From Lysobacter soli (lineage in GTDB: Bacteria > Pseudomonadota > Gammaproteobacteria > Xanthomonadales > Xanthomonadaceae), in contig NZ_QTJR01000005.1 in assembly GCF_003382285.1 (NCBI RefSeq), forward strand, positions 124,001 to 188,000: a stretch of 64,000 bases of DNA, read 5' to 3'. The notes under the pieces are model-generated. The model saw nothing but the letters and a program-made list of their open reading frames with translations. It ran no database searches and was not told where the DNA came from. The translations under genes were made by a program, and so were the position numbers. This document shows, one piece after another, positions 26,521-34,728 of the stretch (within the stretch, counting starts at the first letter, position 1; every line of letters starts with the position of its first letter).

Positions 26521-27504
26521 ATGAAACCGATCCTGCATGCCGCACTGCTGCTCGCACTGTCCACTCCGATTTCCGCCTTCGCGCAGGACGCGCCGGCGCC
26601 CGACGCCTTGCCGCTGAATCGCGCGAACGAAGCCGAATTCACCGGTGACCTGAAAGGTGACGCCAACGCCGCGGCGCGACTGCGCGCGCAGGTGCTGCTC
26701 GATCGCGCGTACTTCGGTACGGGCGAGATCGACGCACGCTGGGGCAGCAACACCGAGCGTGCGATCGCCGCGTTCCAGCGCAGCCGCAACCTTGAGGCGA
26801 CCGGCACGATGGACGAAGCGACCTGGCGCGCGCTCCGCGCCGATGCATCGCCCGCGCTGGTCGAATACCGCCTGACCGCGCAGGACGTCGCGGGTCCGTA
26901 CGCCACGATCCCCGACGACATGATGGCGAAGGCGGCGTTGCCGCAGCTGGGATTCACCTCCGTCGCCGAAAGCCTGGGCGAACGTTTCCACGCCAGTCCC
27001 GCGCTGCTGGCCGCGCTCAACCCCGGTGCGGACCTCACGCGCGAAGGCACGACGCTGTGGGTGCCGAACGTGCAGTCCGCCGCGCCGGCGAAGGCGGCGT
27101 CGGTGGTGGTCGACAAGTCCGATGCCTCGGTGATGCTGCGCGACGACCAGCAGCGCGTGTACGCGCGGTTCCCTGCGTCGACCGGTAGCGAACACGATCC
27201 GTTGCCGATCGGTCGCTGGACGATCAAGGGCGTCGCGCGCGATCCGCACTTCCAGTACAACCCGAAGCTGTTCTGGGACGCCGATCCCGGCCATGCGAAG
27301 GCGAAGATCGCCCCTGGTCCGAACAATCCGGTCGGCGTGGTGTGGGTCGACCTGAGCAAGGACCACTACGGCATCCACGGCACGCCGGAGCCGCGGAAGA
27401 TCGGCAAGACCGAATCGCACGGCTGCATCCGGCTGACGAACTGGGATGCGACGGCCGTGGCCGCGGCCGTCGGCCCGGGCACGCCGGCGCTGCTTCAGGA
27501 ATGA
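26521..27504 (+). CDS. Periplasmic L,D-transpeptidase with peptidoglycan-binding domain
   Basis: A 327-residue secreted enzyme. Signal peptide ends near AFAQD (residue 22). Residues 30-105 resemble a PG_binding_1 domain (LLDRAYFGTGEIDARWGSNT, then AIAAFQRSRNLEATGTMDE). A LysM-like stretch follows (GERFHASPALLAALNPGADL). The C-terminal YkuD domain has the catalytic signature GIHGTPEP and SHGCIRLTN with the nucleophilic Cys. It forms 3-3 peptidoglycan cross-links or attaches proteins to the wall. The start MKPILHAALLL was chosen for the signal peptide; its ribosome site is weak. It is followed after 25 bp by an M23 peptidase gene. Confidence 0.88.
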   Translation: MKPILHAALLLALSTPISAFAQDAPAPDALPLNRANEAEFTGDLKGDANAAARLRAQVLLDRAYFGTGEIDARWGSNTERAIAAFQRSRNLEATGTMDEATWRALRADASPALVEYRLTAQDVAGPYATIPDDMMAKAALPQLGFTSVAESLGERFHASPALLAALNPGADLTREGTTLWVPNVQSAAPAKAASVVVDKSDASVMLRDDQQRVYARFPASTGSEHDPLPIGRWTIKGVARDPHFQYNPKLFWDADPGHAKAKIAPGPNNPVGVVWVDLSKDHYGIHGTPEPRKIGKTESHGCIRLTNWDATAVAAAVGPGTPALLQE

Positions 27505-27529
27505 ATGCACCAACGCCACGGAGGCGGGC

Positions 27530-28219
27530 ATGAGCAAGGCGGCGCTGCTGTTCCTCGCGATCGTGCTGGTGGGCGCGAACGTGGCGATCTATCACTTCGG
27601 GAGGGAGCGGGGCGCAGCGTCGTCCGTCGACGCCGCGGTGACCCCATCCGCAGCTGTCATCACGAAAGCGGCGTCGCCAGCGCCCGCGCCGGTGCGCCAG
27701 CCCGCGGCCACCGCGCCCATCGCGCCGGCGACGCGTGACACGCGCGCAACGTCGCCGGTCGCGACGGCGCCCATCGCAGCAGGCGAGGGCGCGCTGACGA
27801 TCCCCGTGCAGGGCGTGACCTCGGCGCAGCTGCGCGACACCTTCAGCGAAGCGCGTTCGGAAGGCCGCGTGCATGAAGCGCTGGACATCATGGCGCCAAG
27901 CGGCACGCCGGTGCTCGCAGTGGCAGACGGCACGGTCGAGAAGCTGTTCACCAGCGTGCCCGGCGGTCTGACGATCTACCAGTTCGAACCGACCGGCCGC
28001 TACGCTTACTACTACGCGCACCTGGATCGTTACGCGGACGGACTGCAGGAAAAGCAGGCGATCCGCCGCGGCGAGGTGATCGGTTACGTCGGCAGCACGG
28101 GCAATGCCGATCCGTCCGCGCCGCACCTGCATTTCGCGATCTTCGAGCTCGGGCCCGAGCGGCAGTGGTGGAAGGGAACGGCGATCAATCCGTATCCGGT
28201 CTTCACACGTCCGCAGTAG
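27530..28219 (+). CDS. Membrane-anchored M23 peptidase (LytM domain)
   Basis: A 229-residue protein. One N-terminal transmembrane anchor (residues 3-21) precedes an Ala/Pro/Thr-rich linker (about 30-85) and an M23 zinc peptidase domain. Zinc ligands are visible: His and Asp in RVHEALDIMAPSGTPV and the HLH of PHLHFAIFE; DGTVEKLF and GEVIGYVGSTGN are standard blocks. The usual HxGxD reads HEALD here, keeping both ligands. ATG at 27530 after GGAGGC. Probably co-transcribed with the L,D-transpeptidase, a pair of peptidoglycan-remodelling enzymes. Confidence 0.87.
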   Translation: MSKAALLFLAIVLVGANVAIYHFGRERGAASSVDAAVTPSAAVITKAASPAPAPVRQPAATAPIAPATRDTRATSPVATAPIAAGEGALTIPVQGVTSAQLRDTFSEARSEGRVHEALDIMAPSGTPVLAVADGTVEKLFTSVPGGLTIYQFEPTGRYAYYYAHLDRYADGLQEKQAIRRGEVIGYVGSTGNADPSAPHLHFAIFELGPERQWWKGTAINPYPVFTRPQ

Positions 28220-28231
28220 GCCTCAACGTTG

Positions 28232-28918
28232 TTATGGGTAGCAAAGATGCGGAACCGTCTCCGCCGTCCTTCTCGAAGGTGCGCGGACGCGAGGTATCGA
28301 TTCCATCCGCGTGAGCGATTCCGGCAGCGACGACGCACCTTGCAGCACGAGTTCCTTGAACTGCGCCCAGTCGAACGCGGTGCCGGGATCGCTGCGTCGC
28401 GCGGGATCGAGCACCGCATGCGAGACGACGTGCTTGAGGTTGGGATACTTCGCCCAGCAGTAGCGGACGATCTGCGCCGTGGCTTCGAGCTGCCACTCGG
28501 AGAAGGGATCCTGCACCTGCGTGTTCACCACTTCGATGCCGAGCGACCAGTGGTTCACGCGCTTGGCGCCGCCGTTCACGGACGGATGGCTGCACGTGTT
28601 GCGCACGTGCCATGCCGCGCGCGCCTCGGGGATGCACGCCCACACGAACTCGCCGTGCGCGTCTTCGTTCTCGTCCGGCACCAGCCAGTGGAACGACGCC
28701 GTGCCCGCGCGGATCACCGACGCGGCGCCGTCGGAACTGGCGCCGGCCGTCGCGTGGATCACCACGGCGCGGATGCCGAAGATGGGATCGACCGTCCGGC
28801 GCGCAGACGCCGATTCCCAGAACGCCCGGATGCCCGGATACCAGAACTCCGCCAGTTCGACATCGTCGGGCCGCCCGGCGACGGGCAGGTTGAACTTGTA
28901 CTGGGAAGGACTGGCCAT
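28232..28918 (-). CDS. N-acetylmuramoyl-L-alanine amidase (Amidase_2), no signal peptide
   Basis: A 228-residue zinc amidase of the T7-lysozyme/PGRP type. Visible motifs: VIHATAG (first zinc His), FHWLVPDENED, AWHVRN, NHWSLGIEVVNT, and a late zinc site in HVVSHAVLDPARRSDPGTAFDW, where the His and the R-x-DPG block are characteristic. It cleaves the amide bond between MurNAc and L-Ala. No signal peptide or lipobox is present: the chain starts MASPSQYKFNLPVAGRP. ATG at 28918 follows GGAGG. It is divergent from the DUF2235 gene 167 bp away. Without a secretion signal it would act in the cytoplasm or need a dedicated export or lysis route. Confidence 0.85.
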   Translation of the reverse strand: MASPSQYKFNLPVAGRPDDVELAEFWYPGIRAFWESASARRTVDPIFGIRAVVIHATAGASSDGAASVIRAGTASFHWLVPDENEDAHGEFVWACIPEARAAWHVRNTCSHPSVNGGAKRVNHWSLGIEVVNTQVQDPFSEWQLEATAQIVRYCWAKYPNLKHVVSHAVLDPARRSDPGTAFDWAQFKELVLQGASSLPESLTRMESIPRVRAPSRRTAETVPHLCYP

Positions 28919-29085
28919 GACGCTTCCTCCTTGAATGCGCTTTCGCACGCGCTCACGAAAACCAACGAGGCCGATCGCACGCGGCGGCCAGCGCCGTACC
29001 GACCAGCGGTTGGCCGACGCATCGCGATCCGCGCGTTGGCCGTAATGGGTGCGCACGCGCGCATGAACCCAGGGAAGGCCGCCTC

Positions 29086-30231
29086 GTGGCGAACATCGCG
29101 ATATTCCTGGACGGAACCTGGAACGACCCGAAGGATCGGACCAGCGTTTTCGAACTGAAGGAATGCCTGGACGTCGCCTCGAACGTCCCGGATCGCCAGC
29201 AGTGCTACTACTCCGCCGGCGTCGGCGTGAAGCGCTTCGAGAAGTTCCGCGGCGGCGCCTTCGGCATGGGATTGTCGGAGAACGTACTGCAGGCGTATCG
29301 CTGGCTCGTGAAGACCTATCGCGATGGCGACCGCATCTTCCTGTTCGGTTTCAGCCGCGGCGCCTACACCGCGCGCAGCCTGGCGGGCCTGATCGCACGA
29401 TGCGGGCTGCTGCACGCGCAATACGGGGATCGTGCCGATGCGATCTACGAGCGCTACCGGCTGGACAAGAAGGCCGAACGCATCGACGAACTGGAGTACA
29501 TCCGCCGCCACGACAAGCGGCCGCTGACCGCCGACGAGGAACGCCTGCTGCGCGAAAGCCGGCGTGTCGAAATCGAGATGATCGGCGTGTGGGACACGGT
29601 CGGATCGCTCGGCATTCCGTGGAGCGCGGCGCCGATCTTCGGGCCCAAGGACTACTACTTCCTCAACACGCGCCCGAGCGTGCTGTATCGCCACTGCTTC
29701 CACGCGCTGGCCATCGACGAGCATCGCGGCCCCTACCAGCCGACGTTGTGGACGCGCTTCGTACCCGCCGGCGAACGTGCGGATGCGAAGCCCGCTCCGC
29801 CGCTCGATCGTTTCGAGCAGCGATGGTTCATCGGCGCGCATTCGAACATCGGTGGCGGTTACGGCGGCCAGGATGCGCTGCGCAATCCGCCGCTGATCTG
29901 GATGCAGGAGAAGGCGCAGGCGCTGGGCCTGCGGTTCACGCGCACGTTCGAGCCAAGCGGCAACGAAGCCACGACGCAGCCGGCGAAGTCGTACGAACAA
30001 TTCATGCACGGCCTGTATCGCGTCGCGACACTCGGCCGCCGCACCTGGCGGACGATCGGCGGCGACGCAACGCCCGTGAAGGGCGGCGTGTCCATCCCGA
30101 TCAACGAGACGATCGACGGCTCGGTCTTCGACTGGTGCCGCGCGAACAACCAGGTGCCGAAGAACCTGGCCGACTGGGCGCAACGGAAGTCGCGGAACGC
30201 CGGGACGCTCGCCGGACTCCAGAACGCCTGA
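29086..30231 (+). CDS. DUF2235 (Tle1-like) alpha/beta-hydrolase
   Basis: A 381-residue hydrolase of the DUF2235 family (PF09994), to which T6SS phospholipases of the Tle1 group belong. Signatures: IAIFLDGTWND at the start, nucleophile elbow LFGFSRGAYTAR (Ser90), IGVWDTVGSLG, and the histidine block FIGAHSNIGGGY. There is no signal peptide and no VgrG, PAAR or Hcp gene in the window, so a T6SS effector role is not demonstrated. GTG start at 29086 after GGAAGG. It precedes the protease-nuclease gene by 16 bp and is very likely co-transcribed with it. Probable substrate: a phospholipid or other ester. Confidence 0.83.
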   Translation: MANIAIFLDGTWNDPKDRTSVFELKECLDVASNVPDRQQCYYSAGVGVKRFEKFRGGAFGMGLSENVLQAYRWLVKTYRDGDRIFLFGFSRGAYTARSLAGLIARCGLLHAQYGDRADAIYERYRLDKKAERIDELEYIRRHDKRPLTADEERLLRESRRVEIEMIGVWDTVGSLGIPWSAAPIFGPKDYYFLNTRPSVLYRHCFHALAIDEHRGPYQPTLWTRFVPAGERADAKPAPPLDRFEQRWFIGAHSNIGGGYGGQDALRNPPLIWMQEKAQALGLRFTRTFEPSGNEATTQPAKSYEQFMHGLYRVATLGRRTWRTIGGDATPVKGGVSIPINETIDGSVFDWCRANNQVPKNLADWAQRKSRNAGTLAGLQNA

Positions 30232-30247
30232 CAGGAGGAATGCCCGC

Positions 30248-32737
30248 ATGGCGACCGAACGCATCGAGAAGGCCGCGCTACGTCGATTGAACCAGCCCGA
30301 CACCGTCGCGCAGGTCACCAACTCGATCACCGCCGTGCGCAACGGCGTTCCGCTGGCGGCCGAATGGGACCAGCAGCGGCTGGAAGATCGCCTGGCCGCG
30401 AAAGCGCAGTTGACGAAGACGGAATCGCGCACGATCGCGCGCACCGTGGCGCGTGGACGCGAGGCCATCGAGCGCACGACCGCGCGCGCGAGGGGCGCAC
30501 GGGAGGCGATGGCGCCCGTCGCGTTACCGCGTCCGGCCGAAGTGCCCGAGAAGATCTGGGGCAGCACGTTCGATTTCATCCAGGTGGGTTTCCTCGACCT
30601 CGGCGTGCTGACCGCGCGTGCGGTGGCGCGCGTGGCCTACCTGGACGGCCGCCCGCAGGGGTCGGGTTTCATGGTGTCCAACCGGTTGTTCCTGACCAAC
30701 AACCACGTCATTCCCACGCCCGAGTCGGCGGACGCGCTGTGCATCGAGTTCGATTACCAGACTGATGCGCGCGGCAACCGCATGCCGGTGAGCCGTTTCC
30801 AGTTGGATCCCAACGCGTTCTTCCTCACCGACGAACGCGACGACCTGGACTACACGCTGATCGCCGTCGGCGAGCGGCTGGAAGGCGCGTTCACGCTGGA
30901 GGCGTTCGGCTACTGCGCGTTGTCGTCCTCGCGCGACAAGCACGCGCTGGGCGAATTCGTGAACATCGTGCAGCACCCCGACGGACGCCTGAAGGAGCTG
31001 GTGCTGCGCGAGAACCGGCTGGTGGCGCGCGAATCGCACGTGCTGCATTACATCGCCGATACCGAACCCGGTTCGTCCGGCTCGCCGGTGTTCAACGACC
31101 AGTGGCAGGTGGTCGCGCTGCATCACTGGGGCGGTCCGTGGCGGCAGACGGTGGGTGCCGACGGCCAGCCGCTGCAGACCGACGTCAACGAAGGCATCCG
31201 CATCAGCGTGATCCTCGAAGACCTCCGGCAGAAGGGCGCGGCGCTGCCGCACATCGAACGCGACCTGCTGGAGAACGCGCTGTCGCTGGCGGAGATCAAG
31301 CCGGTTCCCGCGCCCGTCGCGAGCGCGCCGGCGACATCCGAAACGGATCATCGCGAGCCCCAGATCGATGCCGACGGGCGCGCGACGTGGCGCATTCCGC
31401 TGGAACTGTCCGTGCAGTTGCCGAACATGGCGCGCGCGTCGACGCCACCTCCGCCGCCACCGAAGCCGGAGCTTCCGCCGGCGCTCGGCCCGGAAGCATC
31501 GGGGCGTCCGGACGAGGATTACGGCCGTCGTTCCGGCTACAAGCCCAAGTTCATCCGCGGCCACGAAATTCCGTTGCCGGCGCTGTCGGACGCGATGCGC
31601 GCCCTCGCGGCGCCGAACCTGCAGGCGGAGCCCGGCGACGACGACTTCGAGCTGCGCTACCACCATTTCAGCGTCGTCATGAACGGGCACCGACGGCTGG
31701 CGTTCTACACCGCGTGCAACATCGACGGACGCAACGCGAAGAAGATCAACCGCAAGACCGGCGACATCCGGCCGATGACAGCGGCCGATGTCGGCAACGA
31801 ATCGATGGAAGGCGCGGAAGGTTCGGAGACCTGGTACAAGGACGCGCGCATCGCGCTCGACCAGCAGACCAACCAGGCGCTGTACGACGCGCAGCAGGTG
31901 GCGGGATTCGGCACGCGCGACGCCGGGCGCCTTGGGCGCATCCTGCAACGCGGGCATCTGGTGCGGCGCATGGACCCGTCGTGGGGCGACGACGCGCTCG
32001 CGCTGAAAGCCGACGCCGACACATTCCACTTCACCAACTGCGTGCCGCAACTGGGCTTCTTCAACCAGGGCAACGCGAAGGGCCTGGACCTGCCGAACTC
32101 CGGCAACGGCCGCTTGTGGCGCGCGCTCGAGGACCACGTGCTCGGCAACGCCGTCGCCGAAGACCAGCGCGTGAACTGCTTCACCGGCCCGGTGCTGGAC
32201 GAGGACGATCCGGATTACCGCACGGTGCAGGTGCCGATGCGGTTCTGGAAGGTCGTGGTGTGGGCGGAGAAGGGCACGCTGCGTTCGCTGGCGATGCAGG
32301 CCGACCAGACGCCCGTGCTGGAGGCGATCCATGCGCTGCCCGAAGGCGCGACGGACCGCGAAGCCATGGACGAGCTGGACGCCGTGCAGGATTTCCTGAG
32401 CACCGTGGAAGAGATCGAGGCCCTCACGGGTCTGGACTTCGGCCAGGATGTGCGCGATGCGGACATCCGGGCCGGCTCACGCGACGAGAAGGTCGCCTCG
32501 CGCATCGACATTCCGCTGAATCCGGCGGCGGCGAAGAAGCGCGTTGGGCGTGCGAAAACGGCGTCGAAGAAGGCGCCCCGCCAGGCGACCCGCAAGCCGT
32601 CGCGGAAGGCCGCGTCCAAACCCGCGACGAGGGCGGATTCCAAAACGTCGCGTACGAAGAAGACTGCAACGAGCCGGGCCGTCCCGAAAACCGACCGTTC
32701 AAGGAGGTCGGCAACGAAGACGGCCCGGAAGCGTTGA
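30248..32737 (+). CDS. Trypsin-like protease / DNA-RNA non-specific endonuclease fusion with histone-like tail
   Basis: An 829-residue protein without a signal peptide. Residues 1-100 are charged helix. Residues 110-330 are a trypsin-like domain with the triad visible: LFLTNNHV (His153), DDLDYTLI (Asp201), EPGSSGSP (Ser277). A proline-rich linker (about 398-415) leads to a betabetaalpha-metal endonuclease domain (about 465-735) with the signature LQRGHLVRRMDPSW (catalytic His570), FTNCVPQ, Mg-ligand Asn606 in FFNQGN and LWRALED. Residues 760-829 are almost only Lys, Arg, Ala, Ser and Thr, like histone H1 tails. The ATG follows AGGAGG, 16 bp after the DUF2235 gene. An activatable protein- and nucleic-acid-degrading toxin or defence effector is an inference; I know no characterised homologue. 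Confidence 0.85.
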   Translation: MATERIEKAALRRLNQPDTVAQVTNSITAVRNGVPLAAEWDQQRLEDRLAAKAQLTKTESRTIARTVARGREAIERTTARARGAREAMAPVALPRPAEVPEKIWGSTFDFIQVGFLDLGVLTARAVARVAYLDGRPQGSGFMVSNRLFLTNNHVIPTPESADALCIEFDYQTDARGNRMPVSRFQLDPNAFFLTDERDDLDYTLIAVGERLEGAFTLEAFGYCALSSSRDKHALGEFVNIVQHPDGRLKELVLRENRLVARESHVLHYIADTEPGSSGSPVFNDQWQVVALHHWGGPWRQTVGADGQPLQTDVNEGIRISVILEDLRQKGAALPHIERDLLENALSLAEIKPVPAPVASAPATSETDHREPQIDADGRATWRIPLELSVQLPNMARASTPPPPPPKPELPPALGPEASGRPDEDYGRRSGYKPKFIRGHEIPLPALSDAMRALAAPNLQAEPGDDDFELRYHHFSVVMNGHRRLAFYTACNIDGRNAKKINRKTGDIRPMTAADVGNESMEGAEGSETWYKDARIALDQQTNQALYDAQQVAGFGTRDAGRLGRILQRGHLVRRMDPSWGDDALALKADADTFHFTNCVPQLGFFNQGNAKGLDLPNSGNGRLWRALEDHVLGNAVAEDQRVNCFTGPVLDEDDPDYRTVQVPMRFWKVVVWAEKGTLRSLAMQADQTPVLEAIHALPEGATDREAMDELDAVQDFLSTVEEIEALTGLDFGQDVRDADIRAGSRDEKVASRIDIPLNPAAAKKRVGRAKTASKKAPRQATRKPSRKAASKPATRADSKTSRTKKTATSRAVPKTDRSRRSATKTARKR

Positions 32738-32763
32738 TGCCTGCGAGGCACTCAGGTCGTGAC

Positions 32764-32939
32764 TCAGGTCGTGCTGTCCTCCTGGCCGCGATCGCCACTC
32801 AATGAAAGATCCGCCTGCAGCGACAGCCGCAACCAGTCGGTGACGCGCGCCACGTGCTCGTTCTCGCGGGTCAGAGCATCGGTGAACTGCGTGACCAGTT
32901 CATCGCGCTCAGGGCGGCATCAACATCTTCTGTTCGCAT
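32764..32939 (-). pseudogene. Short reading frame apparently broken by a frameshift
   Basis: On the minus strand an ATG at 32939 opens MRTEDVDAALSA, and a second frame continues about 13 codons later as DELVTQFTDALTRENEHVA, ending DRGQEDSTT before a stop at 32764. Joining them needs one extra base in the GCGCG stretch near 32908. Codon bias in the second frame is like real genes here. Either a small gene of about 57 residues decayed or the sequence has a one-base error. No family is recognised. Confidence 0.35.
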
Positions 32940-33020
32940 GATCCGGTTGAGTTCGAGCGTCTCGCACGGCGTCCGCTTCAGGCGCCCGCATCGTAGGGGC
33001 GCGTCGGCGGTAGCGGTTGC

Positions 33021-33377
33021 TTAGGCCGCTGCGTCCTGCTTGAACATCGCGGCGACCAGCTCCGACATGCGATACGGCTTGCGCATCAGCATCACGCCCT
33101 CGGGCGGATCCACCACGCCCGGTTCGTGTCCCGTCGTCAGAACCGCGCAGAGTCCCGGTCGCAGCTCGCGGATCGCTGCCAGCAACTCGACGCCATCGAC
33201 GCGTCCTTTCAGGTCGATATCGATGATCGCACCATCGAACTCCTGCGCCGCGACCAGCTTCAGCGCCTGCGTCGCGTTCATCGCACCGCACGCCTGCAAT
33301 CCCTGCGCTTCCAGCGCCTGCGCGGTGGCCCGCGTCAGATACACGTTGTCGTCAACCACTAGCACCGATCGCTTCAT
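33021..33377 (-). CDS. Single-domain response regulator (CheY-like receiver)
   Basis: A 118-residue receiver domain with no output domain. Start MKRSVLVVDDN gives the acidic pair, GAIIDIDLKG the phosphoacceptor Asp53, VLTTGHEP the conserved Thr/Ser, and LMRKPYRM the Lys. ATG at 33377 is preceded by GGAG six to seven bases upstream; an upstream ATG overlaps that site. It is divergent from the PAS histidine kinase at 33577, separated by 199 bp, which is the obvious partner. Confidence 0.88.
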   Translation of the reverse strand: MKRSVLVVDDNVYLTRATAQALEAQGLQACGAMNATQALKLVAAQEFDGAIIDIDLKGRVDGVELLAAIRELRPGLCAVLTTGHEPGVVDPPEGVMLMRKPYRMSELVAAMFKQDAAA

Positions 33378-33576
33378 CGTCTTCTCCATTCGTGAACGCA
33401 GTGTCCACGGCGTGGGCGTGCGATGACGTGAAATCGCCGGCAACGTGACGCCGGCAGGAACGTCCGGGCCCGCCATTCATGCGGTGCGATGGGTCGCGTG
33501 ATTCCCCGCAGAAGCTTCACGTACCGAACCGCCGGGCAGGGGCAGACTCGTATTTCCACCGCATGGAGATCCCGCG

Positions 33577-34692
33577 ATGACCGAGAGCCCGTCCGCTGCC
33601 GAACAGACCGTTCAGCAGATGCTCTGGGCGTTCGCAAGCCGGTCGAACGATTACGCGGTGATGCTGATGGACAACGAAGGCGTGATCACCTGGGCCAATG
33701 CGGGTGCGGAGACGATCCTTGGAGAGGCGCGGGGCGACCTCGTCAATTCACCGGTGGCGCGCTTCTTCACCCGCCCCGACGTACGCAAGGGAATTCCGGA
33801 ACACGAACTGGAGGAAGCCCGCCTGCGTGGAACCTCGGGGAACGATCGGTGGATGCTTCGCAGCGACCGTTCGAAATTCTGGGCTTCCGGGTTGACCATC
33901 AGCCTCGGAAACGAAGTCGGTGCCTACACCTTCCTCAAGATCTTCCGCGACCAGACCGACGTCAGGATGCAGCTCGAGTCCGCGTTGAAGCAGTGCACCG
34001 CCACCACGCAGATCAACGAGGGGCTCACGGCGTCGATCGCGCTGCTGGCGCACGAACTGCGCAATCCACTGTCGGGAATCGGCCTGTCCGCAGCGGTGCT
34101 CGCCAGCCGCGTGAACGATCCGGTGGGCGCTCCGCAGGTCGACACGATCGTGCGCAATGTCGACATGGCGGCGCGTCTCATCGACGATCTCATGCAGCAC
34201 AGCAAGGTGACGTCAAAGAGCTTCGCGCTCGATCGCAGCGACTGCAGCCTGCGCGACCTGCTTCAGCGATCGGCGCAGATCGCGCTGCGGCAGATGGACC
34301 AGGAGGGTCGCGACGTACCCGTGCTGGTGCCGTCGGGCGACATCGACATGCACGTGGACTGCATGCGCATGCAGCAGGTCTTCGTGAACCTGATCGCCAA
34401 CGCGCTGCGTTACACGCCCTTGCCCGGGCGGATATGGGTGACCGGCACCCTCATCGGATCGGACGTGACGGTGCGCGTGTCGGACGAAGGCGTGGGCATC
34501 GACACCGCGCAACTCGAACAGATCTTCGACCTGTTCACCGTGCCGCAGCTGCAGGGCTCCAAGCTCGGCCTGGGTCTGGGATTGGCGCTGGTGAAGAAGA
34601 TCGTGGAAATGCATTCCGGCAGCGTGCAGGCCAAGAGCGAAGGCCTCGGCAAGGGCAGCATGTTCATCGTGCGCTTTCCCGCGCACGAGTGA
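33577..34692 (+). CDS. Soluble PAS-domain sensor histidine kinase
   Basis: A 371-residue cytoplasmic kinase. Residues 15-130 form a PAS domain (YAVMLMDNEGVITWANAGAE, then FRDQTDVR). HisKA follows with the phospho-His in LLAHELRNPLSGIG (His159). The HATPase domain (about 255-370) has N-box LIANALRYTP, G1 SDEGVGID and G2 SKLGLGLGLALVKKIV. There are no transmembrane segments, so it senses an internal signal. The ATG follows GGAG. Neighbours: a lone receiver divergently, and a CheB-like esterase convergent 36 bp away. The group suggests chemotaxis-like or light/redox signalling, ligand unknown. Confidence 0.9.
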   Translation: MTESPSAAEQTVQQMLWAFASRSNDYAVMLMDNEGVITWANAGAETILGEARGDLVNSPVARFFTRPDVRKGIPEHELEEARLRGTSGNDRWMLRSDRSKFWASGLTISLGNEVGAYTFLKIFRDQTDVRMQLESALKQCTATTQINEGLTASIALLAHELRNPLSGIGLSAAVLASRVNDPVGAPQVDTIVRNVDMAARLIDDLMQHSKVTSKSFALDRSDCSLRDLLQRSAQIALRQMDQEGRDVPVLVPSGDIDMHVDCMRMQQVFVNLIANALRYTPLPGRIWVTGTLIGSDVTVRVSDEGVGIDTAQLEQIFDLFTVPQLQGSKLGLGLGLALVKKIVEMHSGSVQAKSEGLGKGSMFIVRFPAHE

Positions 34693-34728
34693 GGCCGCGC
34701 GCCTGACGCCTCGCTTCGTCAACGCGCG

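Noticed and set aside
28232-28918. X-T4SS effector (XVIPCD tail) for the amidase
   Set aside because: The C-terminal 100 residues lack the GLxRIDHV-type and Gln-rich motifs of that domain.
29086-30231. T6SS effector assignment for the DUF2235 protein
   Set aside because: No VgrG, PAAR, Hcp or adaptor gene in the window; kept as Tle1-like by family only.
32759-32941. Plus-strand 60-codon frame after the protease-nuclease
   Set aside because: No ribosome site, Ser/Arg-rich without pattern; the minus strand here has better codon bias.
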